The translations under genes were made by a program, and so were the position numbers. Under the pieces are notes generated by a model that saw nothing but the letters and a program-made list of their open reading frames with translations, ran no database searches and was not told the origin of the DNA. 35,292 bases of DNA from RGIG1959 sp045637645 (GTDB taxonomy: Bacteria; Bacillota; Clostridia; Oscillospirales; Acutalibacteraceae): positions 1 through 35,292 of the forward strand of contig JAZTZV010000029.1 of the NCBI GenBank assembly GCA_045637645.1. The letters run 5' to 3'. The first letter of the stretch is position 1; every line of letters begins with the position of its first letter. Of the stretch, positions 7,799 to 16,570 are shown piece by piece.

Positions 7799-8759
7799 AT
7801 TGTTCGTTCAACCAATTGACATAATCGGTGTAGAGCTGTTCGGCGGTTTCGTGGCCGCAACGGGCGATGCCGTCGGGCTTCGTCATCATGCCTTGATACT
7901 CGTAAATCACGACCTTGTCGACATAGGGCGAAGACGCCTCAAGCTGCGCCTTGATGCGCTCCCACGAAGCGGGGAACAGCGCACTTTTGTACACAGGGCC
8001 TTCGTCAAAGGAGAAGATTTCCATATCGACCCACAACTTCGAGCGACCCGCTTTTTCGTGTGCACGTGCGAGCTTTTCAAAGCGCCACGCGATCTCGTCC
8101 ATCGGCATACGCTGTACGCCGACCTCATCTTGATAGGCGATGGCGTAGCAATCGATACGCGACAGTTGCTCGGCAAGTGTGTCATCCGCCTGCAAGCAAT
8201 AGGTGCCAAACGGTGCCACGATCACTTTGTGGGCGGGGTTGAGCTCGCGGGATTTCGCGGAGATCGTGTTGATGTAGGTGATGAAGCGCTCGTCAAAATG
8301 ATCCCAAATGCACCATTCGTCCACGACGTACCAGCCGACGAACGATTTATGATGTGCGTAGAGTTCATACAGGTGATCCATTGCGCGAAGTGCCTTGGAG
8401 ACGATGACGGGATCGGTGGAGTTGCCGACCGTGTCGACGGTGCCGTATTGACCGACGCCGATGTAAAACTCCTGCCCCGTTTTGTCCGCTTCGTCGAGCA
8501 GGATCTCGATCGCGTCCTTGCATTGGATGCTGTCGGCGAAGGGAATCTCGTCAAACGGGAAATAGGCGCGCGAGGGATCGTGCGAGGCGGTCGCCTGCAA
8601 AATCAGCGTGTCGATACCGATTTCGGCGGTTTCGCGGACTTTGGCACGCCATTGCTCTTCGGTGAACGCACGCAGGGCGTCGTTGTAATACTTACCCTCG
8701 GCTTGACCGCCGTGTTCGATCTCGAAGAAAGTACCCGTGATGGGTTTTACGTTGTTCAT
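7797..8759 (-). CDS. DUF4434-like TIM-barrel protein, copy 2
   Basis: A 320-residue protein starting at 8759. Its ATG overlaps the stop of the preceding paralogue (ATGA), so the two are translationally coupled. The N-terminal PITGTFFE, then the EEQWRAKVRETAEIGIDTL helix, fit my reading of the DUF4434 family, TIM-barrel proteins related to glycoside hydrolases. Acidic residues in barrel-strand-end positions, GWYVVDEW (E148) and YQDEVGVQ (E212), are candidate catalytic acids by analogy with retaining glycosidases. There is no signal peptide, so it should be cytoplasmic. It is roughly half identical to its neighbour by eye. It is the last gene of the DUF1015–lepA–murI–DUF1934–argS operon; the link to those genes is unclear. 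The substrate is unknown. Confidence 0.7.
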   Translation of the reverse strand: MNNVKPITGTFFEIEHGGQAEGKYYNDALRAFTEEQWRAKVRETAEIGIDTLILQATASHDPSRAYFPFDEIPFADSIQCKDAIEILLDEADKTGQEFYIGVGQYGTVDTVGNSTDPVIVSKALRAMDHLYELYAHHKSFVGWYVVDEWCIWDHFDERFITYINTISAKSRELNPAHKVIVAPFGTYCLQADDTLAEQLSRIDCYAIAYQDEVGVQRMPMDEIAWRFEKLARAHEKAGRSKLWVDMEIFSFDEGPVYKSALFPASWERIKAQLEASSPYVDKVVIYEYQGMMTKPDGIARCGHETAEQLYTDYVNWLNEQ

Positions 8760-9709
8760 TTCGTGCTCTCCAACCAATTGGCATAATCGGTGTAGAGCTT
8801 CTCGGCGGTTTCGTGACCGCAACGGGCGATGCCGCCGGGTTTCGTCATCATGCCTTGATAAGCGTAGATGATGATCTTTTCAACAAACGGAGAAATGGCT
8901 TCCATTTGCGCCTTGATGCGTTCCCACGGAGCGGGAAGCAGGGCGCTTTGGTACACCTTGCCTTCAAATTCGAAGACTTCCATGTCTGCCCAGATCTTGG
9001 CACGGCCCGCTTTTTCGTGAGCCTTGAACAGGCCCTCGTAATAAGCGGCTTCTTGCTCGACGAGCGTCTTTTGCACGCCGACTTCGTCTTGATAAGCGAT
9101 GATGTCGAGATCGAGGCTCTCGAGTTGCTTGACATACAGATCGTCGGGCTTGCAAATGCGGGTGCCGTAGGGGCCGATGATGGTCTTGTTCTTCGGATTC
9201 AAACGGCGCGATTCCGCGGAAATGGTGTTGATGTATTTGATGAAGCGCTCGTCAAAGTGACCGTCGATCTCCCATTCGTCGGGCATGTACCAGCCCGCGA
9301 TGCAGGAGTGGTGACCGTATTGCTCGGAAATGGTGTTCATCGCGCGAAGCGAGCGGTTGATGACCGCAGGATCGGTGGTGTTGACGTCGGGTTGCACCCA
9401 GTCGCCGTAGAAGCCTGCCGACAGGAAGATCTTTTGACCCGTCTTGTCTGCTTCGTCGAGAAGCACTTCCAAAACGTTCTCGCAAGCGAGATGTTTGGCG
9501 TAGGGGAACTCCGCATTTTTATAATAGCTTTCGAAATAGAGTGCCGACGCCATCAGCACGAGCGTGTCCATGCCGAGTTCGGCGGTTTCGCGCACTTTGG
9601 CGCGCCATTGCTCCTCGGTGAAGGACCACATGGCTTCGTTGTAATACTTACCTTCGGCGCGGTTGTGATGATCGAACTCAAAAAACGTACCGGTAATGGG
9701 CTTAATCAT
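8756..9709 (-). CDS. DUF4434-like TIM-barrel protein, copy 1
   Basis: A 317-residue protein. I chose the ATG at 9709 because AAGGAG lies eight bases upstream; an in-frame GTG at 9718 sits inside that ribosome site. It has the same plan as the downstream copy: PITGTFFEF at the N-terminus, a conserved EEQWRAKVRETAELGMDTL helix, GWYMPDEW (E145), YQDEVGVQ (E209) and a C-terminal YAYQGMMTKPGGIARCGHETAE block. The two glutamates are in all likelihood the active-site pair if this is a glycoside-hydrolase-like barrel; that is inference. There is no export signal. It lies 30 bases downstream of argS, so it is probably co-transcribed. Tandem duplication followed by divergence is evident. Confidence 0.7.
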   Translation of the reverse strand: MIKPITGTFFEFDHHNRAEGKYYNEAMWSFTEEQWRAKVRETAELGMDTLVLMASALYFESYYKNAEFPYAKHLACENVLEVLLDEADKTGQKIFLSAGFYGDWVQPDVNTTDPAVINRSLRAMNTISEQYGHHSCIAGWYMPDEWEIDGHFDERFIKYINTISAESRRLNPKNKTIIGPYGTRICKPDDLYVKQLESLDLDIIAYQDEVGVQKTLVEQEAAYYEGLFKAHEKAGRAKIWADMEVFEFEGKVYQSALLPAPWERIKAQMEAISPFVEKIIIYAYQGMMTKPGGIARCGHETAEKLYTDYANWLESTK

Positions 9710-9739
9710 TGCGAACACTCCTTTTTAATGAATGAATTT

Positions 9740-11497
9740 TCACATATTTTCGACCGCTTCAATGCCGAGGACGTCGAGGTGCATAAGCAGCACGTCGCGA
9801 GTCAGGCGGCAAAGCGCGATACGAGAGGCTTGTTTTTGGGCATCCGATTCGTTTGCCACGGGGCAATCGTGATACATCTTCGAGAACGCCTGCGCGATGA
9901 TGTAGGCGTTTTCGCACACGAGATTGGGCGCTTGCTCCGAAAGTGCTTTGGAAAACGCTTCGGGGGTGAGCAACAGCTTGAGCACCAAGTCGCGCTCGGC
10001 ATCTTCGGTGATGGCGATGCGGCTGTCGGCAGGGGCATCCACCTTTTTGAGGACGGAATGGATGCGGGTAATGTTGTACAGCAGGTAGGTGCCCGTTTTG
10101 CCTTCAAACGACAGGAACTTGTCCATATCGAAGATGTAATCCTTCGAGCGATGGTTGATCAAATCGCCGAACTTGATCGCCGCGACGCCGACTTTTTCGG
10201 CAACGGCTTTTTTCTCGTCCTCGGACAGCGAGTTGAGATAATCGGAGTTTTTAAGTTTGTCCATCGCCGCGTCGGTCACGGTGTCGAGCAGGGTTTGCAG
10301 TTGCATGACACCGCCGTCGCGGGTTTTGAACGGTTTGCCGTCCGCGCCGTTGATGGTGCCAAATCCCAGGTGCTTGAGGTCGCATTCCGCAGGAACAAGA
10401 GATGCCTTCTTCGCGCAACGGAACACTTGATCGAAGTGCAGGCTTTGACGTTTGTCGACGACGTACCAAATCAAGTCGGGGGTGTAATCCTCTTGACGTT
10501 GAATGATGGTGGCAAGGTCGGTCGTGGCGTAAAGGCTCGAGTTGTCGGATTTTTTGATGATAACGGGCGGCATCGGCGCGTTGTCTTCCTCGGTGGCGAG
10601 GTCGACAACCAACGCGCCGTCGCTTTCACGCAGCAGGTTTTGCTCTTTGAGGGTGTCGACGAGTTGACCGACATAACGTTCGGCATCACTTTCGCCGTAC
10701 CACAGTTCATAGAACACGTTGAGGCGGTTGTAGTTTTGCTTCAAGTCGGCGACGGAGACGCGCATGATTTCGTTCCACAGCGCCATGAAGCCCGCGCGAC
10801 CGCTTTGCAGTTCGTAGGTCGCTTGCTGTGCCGCCGCTTTGAACGCGTCGTCTTGCTTGGATTTGCCGCTGGCGAACGGATAGACTTCTTGAAGAAGCTC
10901 CACGTTCAGCTCGGGAACGGTGTCGACGGAGGCGTCGAAATCGTCCGCAAACACGCGCCATTCGGGGTTGCGCTCACGCAGTTCCGCGATGACCAAACCG
11001 ATTTGCAGACCCCAGTCACCGAGGTGAATGTCGCCGATGGTGTTGTAACCTGAGAGCTTGCACAGGCGTTTGATCGCTTCGCCGATGATGGCGGGGCGCA
11101 GGTGACCGATGTGCAAGGGTTTGGCGACGTTCGGTCCGCCGTAGTCGACGATGGCGGTTTTGCCCGCGCCGACAGGCTCAACGAGCGTGCGGTCGCCGCT
11201 GACGACTTCCATTGCCATTTGGCTGATCGCGTCGTCGGTCAGCGTCAAGTTCAAAAAGCCGGGCATCGCCACTTCCGCTTTCGCAAACAGCGGGTTTTCG
11301 GCGAGTTTCGCCGCGACGTCGCCCGCGATCATCGCGGGGGCTTTGCGGTGAAGTTTCGCGCCGCCGAACGCGCCGTTGCATTGGAATTGGCAAAGCTCGG
11401 GGCGGTCGGACACCGTCACGGTGCCGAGGCTACGATCATAGCCGCACGCTTCGAACGCATCCGACACGATGGCGGACAGTTGATCGGTCAAAGTCAT
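9740..11497 (-). CDS. argS: Arginyl-tRNA synthetase
   Basis: A 585-residue class Ia synthetase that charges tRNA-Arg using ATP. The HIGH signature is at residues 129–132 (within NVAKPLHIGHLR). The KMSKS loop is degenerate, as usual for ArgRS (FKTRDGG region). The order is an N-terminal additional domain (~1–110), a Rossmann catalytic core and a C-terminal helical DALR anticodon-binding domain ending near the stop. The ATG at 11497 is preceded by AAAGGA at ten bases; a GTG at 11506 sits too close to that site. It follows the DUF1934 gene by 38 bases, the same order as ywiB–argS in Bacillus subtilis. A cognate tRNA-Arg lies about 6 kb away but is independently transcribed. Confidence 0.96.
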   Translation of the reverse strand: MTLTDQLSAIVSDAFEACGYDRSLGTVTVSDRPELCQFQCNGAFGGAKLHRKAPAMIAGDVAAKLAENPLFAKAEVAMPGFLNLTLTDDAISQMAMEVVSGDRTLVEPVGAGKTAIVDYGGPNVAKPLHIGHLRPAIIGEAIKRLCKLSGYNTIGDIHLGDWGLQIGLVIAELRERNPEWRVFADDFDASVDTVPELNVELLQEVYPFASGKSKQDDAFKAAAQQATYELQSGRAGFMALWNEIMRVSVADLKQNYNRLNVFYELWYGESDAERYVGQLVDTLKEQNLLRESDGALVVDLATEEDNAPMPPVIIKKSDNSSLYATTDLATIIQRQEDYTPDLIWYVVDKRQSLHFDQVFRCAKKASLVPAECDLKHLGFGTINGADGKPFKTRDGGVMQLQTLLDTVTDAAMDKLKNSDYLNSLSEDEKKAVAEKVGVAAIKFGDLINHRSKDYIFDMDKFLSFEGKTGTYLLYNITRIHSVLKKVDAPADSRIAITEDAERDLVLKLLLTPEAFSKALSEQAPNLVCENAYIIAQAFSKMYHDCPVANESDAQKQASRIALCRLTRDVLLMHLDVLGIEAVENM

Positions 11498-11535
11498 AGA
11501 AAACACATCCTTTAAAGGTTAAAAATCATCATCAA

Positions 11536-11952
11536 TTATAAGGGCGCAACCGCCACGTTCAGCGTGTGTGCGGTGGTGGCACCGCCCGTTGACAGCGTGT
11601 AATGCACGGTCACCTCGCCGCATCCGTCTTTTGTGAGCGACGAATGGTAGGCGGTGGTGTCGGTTTGAAGTGTCAGCGCGCCGAACGGCGTCGCATAGTC
11701 GCAATCGTGTTTCACGCCGACTTCCAGCGTCAGCAAGCAAGAATAATCCCCTTTGCGGGACAATTCGAGGCGATCGGAAAATACACGAAGCGCGGTCAGC
11801 GTATTGCCGAGTCCCTCTTCACCTGCCGCTTCACGGTAGGACAGCTCAAGGCTGTTTTCGCATGCGCGCAAAAAACCGTTGGCGGTTTGCGAGGCAACTT
11901 GTTCGTCGTTGCCGTCGCGAATGGTCGAGGTGATGTTGACGGAAACTTTCAT
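11536..11952 (-). CDS. DUF1934 (YwiB-like) beta-barrel protein
   Basis: A 138-residue protein starting at the ATG at 11952, with GAGGTG six bases upstream; longer in-frame starts would run into murI. The pattern of alternating strands, the N-terminal VSVNITSTIRDG and the C-terminal VTVHYTLSTGG … HTLNVAVAPL fit DUF1934, a small lipocalin-like barrel family of unknown function. B. subtilis carries the same gene (ywiB) directly upstream of argS, so the neighbourhood supports the call. There is no signal peptide. It probably acts in the cytoplasm; its ligand is unknown. Confidence 0.8.
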   Translation of the reverse strand: MKVSVNITSTIRDGNDEQVASQTANGFLRACENSLELSYREAAGEEGLGNTLTALRVFSDRLELSRKGDYSCLLTLEVGVKHDCDYATPFGALTLQTDTTAYHSSLTKDGCGEVTVHYTLSTGGATTAHTLNVAVAPL

Positions 11953-11962
11953 GCTTGTCACC

Positions 11963-12778
11963 TCATTCCGACAAAAGCGCAGGGTCGATGAGTTCCACAT
12001 CATCGCTCACGGCGCGACCGAGGAACATTTCGGCAACCTGCACGAAGCCTTGCGGACGGTCGCTGACAAAAAAGCGGCATTGACCGTTCTCGCTGTCGGT
12101 GAGCATCTCGCTTGCCGTCAGCAGGCGCTTGGCTTCAAGAGCCGCGGCACTTCCCGAGTCGATGAGCGTGACACCCTCGCCGAGAATCGCGCCCAAAACG
12201 GGAGCGAGAAGCGGAAAATGGGTACAACCCATGATGAGCGTGTCGATCTTCGCTTCGATGAGCGGCGCGAGGTAGCGCTTTGCCGTGGCGATGGTCACGT
12301 CGTCATCTTCGGCGATCCAGCCGTTTTCAACAAGCGACACAAACAGCGGGCATGCCTGCGAAAATACCTGCGCGTCGGGACGGCGCTGACGGATCGTCTT
12401 GCCGAACGCATCGGTTTGCACAGTCGCGGCGGTGCCGATGACGCCGATGCGACCCGTTTTTGTGGCATTGACGGCGGCGTTTGCCGTCGCTTCCACGACG
12501 CCGATGGCGGGGACGGGTTGCTCCTCCAGCACCTGCGCGCCGACGGAGCTTGCCGTGCCGCACGCGGCGATGATCATTTTGACATCGTGGCGGCGCAAAA
12601 AGCGGCAATCTTCGGCGGTGTAGCGTTTGATGGTGTCGGGGCTTCGCGTGCCGTAGGGGACGCGACCCGTGTCACCGAAATAGACAATATCTTCGCTCGG
12701 GAGTTCTTCGAGCAGACGCCTGACAACCGTCAAGCCGCCGAGTCCCGAATCAAAGACACCGATCGGGCGGGTATCCAT
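11963..12778 (-). CDS. murI: Glutamate racemase
   Basis: A 271-residue protein, normal length. It makes D-glutamate from L-glutamate for peptidoglycan. The N-terminal IGVFDSGLGGLTV block (catalytic Asp and Ser), YFGDTGRVPYG and the C-terminal IMGCTHFPLL block (second catalytic Cys) are all present. The first catalytic Cys is C73, but the usual ACNTAS reads ACGTAS, so the substrate-contacting Asn is Gly. The gene is 12 bases after lepA and its stop is ~10 bases from the start of the DUF1934 gene, so it lies within the operon. The ATG at 12778 follows an AGGTGATC-type ribosome site. Confidence 0.94.
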   Translation of the reverse strand: MDTRPIGVFDSGLGGLTVVRRLLEELPSEDIVYFGDTGRVPYGTRSPDTIKRYTAEDCRFLRRHDVKMIIAACGTASSVGAQVLEEQPVPAIGVVEATANAAVNATKTGRIGVIGTAATVQTDAFGKTIRQRRPDAQVFSQACPLFVSLVENGWIAEDDDVTIATAKRYLAPLIEAKIDTLIMGCTHFPLLAPVLGAILGEGVTLIDSGSAAALEAKRLLTASEMLTDSENGQCRFFVSDRPQGFVQVAEMFLGRAVSDDVELIDPALLSE

Positions 12779-12790
12779 AGGGTGATCACC

Positions 12791-14602
12791 TCAATCTTCG
12801 TCCAATTTAAGCACAGCCATAAACGCTTCCTGCGGCACTTCGACTGAGCCAAGCTGACGCATGCGTTTTTTGCCTTCTTTTTGCTTTTCAAGAAGCTTCT
12901 TCTTACGTGTGATATCGCCGCCGTAGCACTTGGCAAGCACGTCCTTGCGCATCGCGCGAACGGTTTCGCGGGCGATGACCTTGCCGCCGATCGCGGCTTG
13001 GACGGGTACTTCAAACAGCTGACGCGGAATGTTGTCTTTGAGTTTCTCGCACATACGACGCGCGCGAGAATAGGCGTTGCCCGCGAACACAATGAAGCTG
13101 AGTGCGTCGACCATCTCGCCGTTGAGGAGGATGTCGAGCTTGACAAGCTCGCTCTTGACGTAGCCTTTGAGTTCATAGTCGAAGCTTGCGTAGCCGCGCG
13201 TGCGGGATTTGAGTGCATCAAAGAAATCGTACACAATTTCGTTGAGCGGGAGTTCGTAATGAATGTCGACGCGGGTGGGGTCGAGGTATTTCATGTCCTT
13301 AAACACACCGCGGCGTTGTTGGCACAGTTCCATGATGTTGCCGACAAATTCGTTGGGGGCGAAAATATGCGCGTCCGCGATCGGCTCTTCCGCCATCGAA
13401 ATGTTGGCGGGGTCGGGATAGTTCGTCGGGTTGTCAATGTAGATCACTTCACCGTCCGACAGCGTGATGCGGTAGATCACGCTCGGGGCGGTGGTGATGA
13501 GGTCGAGGTTGTATTCGCGTTCGAGGCGTTCTTGAATGATCTCCATGTGGAGAAGTCCGAGGAAGCCGCAACGGAAGCCGAAGCCGAGTGCTACGGAAGT
13601 CTCGGGCTCAAACGTCAGCGATGCGTCGTTAAGCTGCAGGCGTTCCAGTGCCTCTCGCAGGTCTTGATAATGCGCGCCGTCGGCGGGGAACACACCACAG
13701 AACACCATCGGGTTGACCTTGCGGTAACCGGGCAGGGGTTCGGCGGTCGGGTTTTTGACGAGCGTGACGGTATCGCCGACGCGTGCGTCGTTGACCGTTT
13801 TGATGGACGCGGCGATGTAGCCGACTTCGCCCGCTTGCAAGATGCCGGTCGGTTCGGGGCGCGACGGACGCATCACACCGACTTCGGTCACGTCAAATTC
13901 GGCGCCCGTCGCCATCATGCGAATGCGGTCGCCTGTTTTGACACAACCTTCTTTGACACGAATGTATACGATAACGCCTTTGTAGCTGTCGTAATAGCTG
14001 TCGAAGATCAGCGCTTGAAGCGGCGCGTCCACCTCGCCTTTGGGAGAGGGGATATAGTTCACGATCGCTTCGAGCACTTGCTCAATGTTCAGACCCGATT
14101 TCGCCGACACGTGCGGCGCATAAGATGCGTCGATGCCGATGATATCTTCGATCTCCTGCTGCACCTTTTCGGGGTGTGCGGCAGGCAGGTCGATCTTGTT
14201 GATGACAGGCACGATCTCGAGATCATGCTCAACGGCAAGATACGTGTTGGCGAGTGTTTGTGCTTCGATGCCTTGCGAGGCGTCCACCACCAAAAGTGCG
14301 CCTTCGCACGCGGCAAGCGCACGCGACACTTCGTAGTTGAAGTCCACGTGACCCGGGGTGTCGATGAGGTTGAAGGTGTAGGTTTCACCGTCTTGTGCGG
14401 TGTAATTGAGTGTGACCACGTGCGCTTTGATGGTGATGCCGCGCTCGCGTTCAAGATCCATGCTGTCGAGGAGCTGTTCTTCCATGTCGCGTTTGGCGAC
14501 GGTGTTGGTCAACTCCAGAATGCGGTCGGCGAGCGTCGATTTGCCGTGGTCAATGTGGGCAATGATGCAAAAATTGCGGGTTTTATCGAGTGATGCAGGC
14601 AC
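12791..14602 (-). CDS. lepA: Elongation factor 4 (LepA), back-translocating GTPase
   Basis: A 603-residue protein, normal length. The translational-GTPase motifs are in order: G1 AHIDHGKST, G2 around the RGITIK segment, G3 DTPGHVDF and G4 NKID. The C-terminal EF4-specific part begins with a YVKSELVKLDILLNG stretch and ends in lysine-rich helices. EF4 binds ribosomes and promotes back-translocation or rescue of stalled complexes. I chose the GTG at 14602 because AGGAGG lies eight bases upstream; an in-frame GTG at 14611 falls too close to that site. It lies 24 bases downstream of the DUF1015 gene and 12 before murI. Confidence 0.96.
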   Translation of the reverse strand: MPASLDKTRNFCIIAHIDHGKSTLADRILELTNTVAKRDMEEQLLDSMDLERERGITIKAHVVTLNYTAQDGETYTFNLIDTPGHVDFNYEVSRALAACEGALLVVDASQGIEAQTLANTYLAVEHDLEIVPVINKIDLPAAHPEKVQQEIEDIIGIDASYAPHVSAKSGLNIEQVLEAIVNYIPSPKGEVDAPLQALIFDSYYDSYKGVIVYIRVKEGCVKTGDRIRMMATGAEFDVTEVGVMRPSRPEPTGILQAGEVGYIAASIKTVNDARVGDTVTLVKNPTAEPLPGYRKVNPMVFCGVFPADGAHYQDLREALERLQLNDASLTFEPETSVALGFGFRCGFLGLLHMEIIQERLEREYNLDLITTAPSVIYRITLSDGEVIYIDNPTNYPDPANISMAEEPIADAHIFAPNEFVGNIMELCQQRRGVFKDMKYLDPTRVDIHYELPLNEIVYDFFDALKSRTRGYASFDYELKGYVKSELVKLDILLNGEMVDALSFIVFAGNAYSRARRMCEKLKDNIPRQLFEVPVQAAIGGKVIARETVRAMRKDVLAKCYGGDITRKKKLLEKQKEGKKRMRQLGSVEVPQEAFMAVLKLDED

Positions 14603-14625
14603 TGCTTGCACCTCCTGTTGTTAAG

Positions 14626-15894
14626 TTAATCCAGTTCGTTCATCGTCAGGCCCGTGATGAGCTTCGGGTAGAAATAGGTCGATTTTTGCGGCATTTTTTC
14701 GCCTGCCGCGGCGACGCCTTGAATTTCCGACACACGGGTGGGGTTCAACAGGAAAGCGCATTGGAACGCGCCGCTGTCGACACCGTCGATGGCTTCACCC
14801 AATACGCGGGTGTAGGTCAGGTTGATTTGTTGCGCCATGTTTTCCTTGTCGATGCCCAGCACGCGCTCCAAGATGGCAGAATGCAAGACATTGACATCCA
14901 GTTGACGCGACACATCGGATTCACTCGGAAGGAGGGTATCCATCAGCGATTCGTTCGTCAGCGTCAGGAGCGACGTGGTGTAGTTGCCTGTGTAACATAC
15001 GAAGGCTTTTTTGCCGTCGTCGTAGGCCGCTTGGAGCTTGGCGGTCGCGTCGGCGAGCGGCAGATCGCGCACGACTTCGAAATCCGCTTCGCAAGCGGTC
15101 AGCATCGCGTCGGCGTCGAAATCCGCGAGATCGCGAATCAGGCGATGGGTCGGGAACACGACGAGACCGGGATGGCTCATCTCGACGAGCATCATCATCA
15201 CGCGGTCGGCACCGCCGACAGGAATGTTGTTTTCGAGACGATAGTTTTTGAAGTTGACGGCGGTTTCATAGCGGTGGTGACCGTCAGCGATGTAGAGTTT
15301 AACGTCGTCGGCAAAAATCGCTTGGATCGCGGCGATGGTCTTGTCGTCGGTGATCGCCCACAAGCGATGGCGCAAACCGTCTTCATCAACCACGTCCGTC
15401 AGCGGCTCTTTGGTCATGGCGTCGTCCAAAATCGCCTTGGTGTCGGCTTGGTACAACGAGTAGATGTCGCTGAAGTTGAAGCCCGTCGCCTTCATCAGGT
15501 TGAGGCGATCGGTCTTGGCTTTCGAGAGCGTCCATTCGTGCGGAAGAACGTTGCCTTCCTCGAACGGGGTCACTTCGCAACCAACGAGAAGTCCCGTGAT
15601 GTTCATGATCTCGTTGTTGACTTCAAACGTGATGTCGTAAACATAAAACGCGGCTTGTTCGTCGCGCACGAGCGTGCCGTTTTCGCACCATTCCTTGACG
15701 GTTTTGCCCGCTTCTGCATACGGGTCGGCGCCTTCACGCGGGAGTTCGAGACGGATGATATTATGCGGGTTGCGCGCAAGGTATGCCTTGCGTTGTTCGT
15801 CGCTGATGATGTCGTAGGGCGGGCAGATGAGTTCGCTCATGTCGCCGGCTTGCGCGGAAAAACGCCAAGCACGAAACGGGTAGATCGATGCCAT
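14626..15894 (-). CDS. DUF1015 family protein
   Basis: A 422-residue protein. The ADGHHRYETA motif in the middle and the N-terminal CPPYDIISDEQR are the hallmarks of DUF1015, a widespread family in anaerobes, often encoded near serine or aspartate metabolism genes. The biochemical role is not established; the conserved His/Asp-rich motif suggests a nucleotide- or metal-dependent enzyme. The ATG at 15894 has GGAGG eight bases upstream; a TTG two codons earlier is poorly placed. It is the first gene of the operon, with a good promoter 38 bases upstream. No signal peptide or membrane segment is seen. Confidence 0.85.
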   Translation of the reverse strand: MASIYPFRAWRFSAQAGDMSELICPPYDIISDEQRKAYLARNPHNIIRLELPREGADPYAEAGKTVKEWCENGTLVRDEQAAFYVYDITFEVNNEIMNITGLLVGCEVTPFEEGNVLPHEWTLSKAKTDRLNLMKATGFNFSDIYSLYQADTKAILDDAMTKEPLTDVVDEDGLRHRLWAITDDKTIAAIQAIFADDVKLYIADGHHRYETAVNFKNYRLENNIPVGGADRVMMMLVEMSHPGLVVFPTHRLIRDLADFDADAMLTACEADFEVVRDLPLADATAKLQAAYDDGKKAFVCYTGNYTTSLLTLTNESLMDTLLPSESDVSRQLDVNVLHSAILERVLGIDKENMAQQINLTYTRVLGEAIDGVDSGAFQCAFLLNPTRVSEIQGVAAAGEKMPQKSTYFYPKLITGLTMNELD

Positions 15895-15931
15895 ATTCAA
15901 AACCTCCGAAATACATAGTTATACAAATTAT

Positions 15932-15960
15932 ATTGTACCGATTTTCACCCTGTTCGTCAA
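15932..15960 (-). promoter_or_regulatory. Promoter of the DUF1015–lepA–murI–argS operon
   Basis: On the − strand: TTGACG (15960–15955), a 17-bp spacer and TACAAT (15937–15932). It drives the seven-gene operon down to 7797. Confidence 0.85.
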
Positions 15961-15990
15961 GGTTTTTCTTATATATAGTATAGATAAATA

Positions 15991-16026
15991 AATAATACCC
16001 GTTCGTCGCGGCGAGCGGGTATTATT
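15991..16026 (-). terminator. Terminator downstream of the 16041–16472 gene
   Basis: AATAATACCCGTTCG pairs with CGAGCGGGTATTATT, a 15-bp stem with one G·U, around a TCGCGG loop. On the − strand it is followed by an AT-rich TTATTTATTTATC tail. It separates this gene from the lepA operon promoter. Confidence 0.8.
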
Positions 16027-16040
16027 GTATCATTGTTCTT

Positions 16041-16472
16041 TCAATAAACCAACCCGAAATCATCAAAAACCGGAGGATGATAATCTTGCTCATAAAACCC
16101 AAAATCCTCGCCTGTTTTCACGCATATTCGGAACGAAAATTTGGTGAGGATTTCGAGGCAAGACGCATTTTCGATGCACACGTGAAACGAATCGGCAAAA
16201 GAGGACCACACAGCCATGTCTAAGTAGAAAACAGCATCGTATTTCTTTTGGCAATCGGTGAGATACCCCTCAAGTTTTGTCAGATCTTCGACGGCTTTCA
16301 GAAAACAATCCATAGGAGACTGTTGTTCGTCGCGGATGCTGACATAATTGTTGAAATCCATCAATTCCCGACAGGAAAACAAGCCAAACCAATGAAGACA
16401 ATCCTCTGTGAATTCCTGTTCCAGAGACGGGCGACCGTTTAAAACAGAAAAATAGATTTTACAATGAGACAT
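16041..16472 (-). CDS. Hypothetical protein, hairpin-controlled start
   Basis: A 143-residue protein. The ATG at 16472 is set by a strong AAAGGAGGT site; longer in-frame extensions run through the hairpin and are not credible. The start MSHCKIYFSVLNG, a middle helical region and the C-terminal CLEILTKFSFRICV give an alpha/beta protein. It faintly recalls the DUF4279 family, but I would not rely on that. There is no signal peptide and no clear metal site. Its ribosome-binding site is locked in a perfect 12-bp hairpin that also looks like a terminator, so expression probably depends on opening that structure. It lies downstream of the UDG-like gene on the same strand. Confidence 0.6.
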   Translation of the reverse strand: MSHCKIYFSVLNGRPSLEQEFTEDCLHWFGLFSCRELMDFNNYVSIRDEQQSPMDCFLKAVEDLTKLEGYLTDCQKKYDAVFYLDMAVWSSFADSFHVCIENASCLEILTKFSFRICVKTGEDFGFYEQDYHPPVFDDFGLVY

Positions 16473-16478
16473 AAAAAG

Positions 16479-16518
16479 ACCTCCTTTGATGCGGTAACAC
16501 CAGTGTATCAAAGGAGGT
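16479..16518 (-). promoter_or_regulatory. Perfect 12-bp hairpin that buries a ribosome-binding site
   Basis: ACCTCCTTTGAT (16479–16490) and its exact complement (16507–16518) flank a 16-base loop. On the − strand the 3' arm ends in AAAGGAGGT and is followed by CTTTTT and then the ATG at 16472. The element therefore reads both as an intrinsic terminator (stem plus U5) and as a Shine–Dalgarno sequestering hairpin with a built-in anti-SD. A riboswitch-like or attenuation role is inference. Confidence 0.75.
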
Positions 16519-16570
16519 GGGACAAAAACGGGATATGGTTTTGTGTGGGTGTACGCTGTTGCGACGGTAG

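Noticed and set aside
8813..11053. Long + strand open frame opposite argS and the DUF4434-like gene
   Set aside because: It spans two real genes on the other strand and has no motif.
12881..14593. Long + strand open frame opposite lepA
   Set aside because: Mirror frame of a clear LepA gene.
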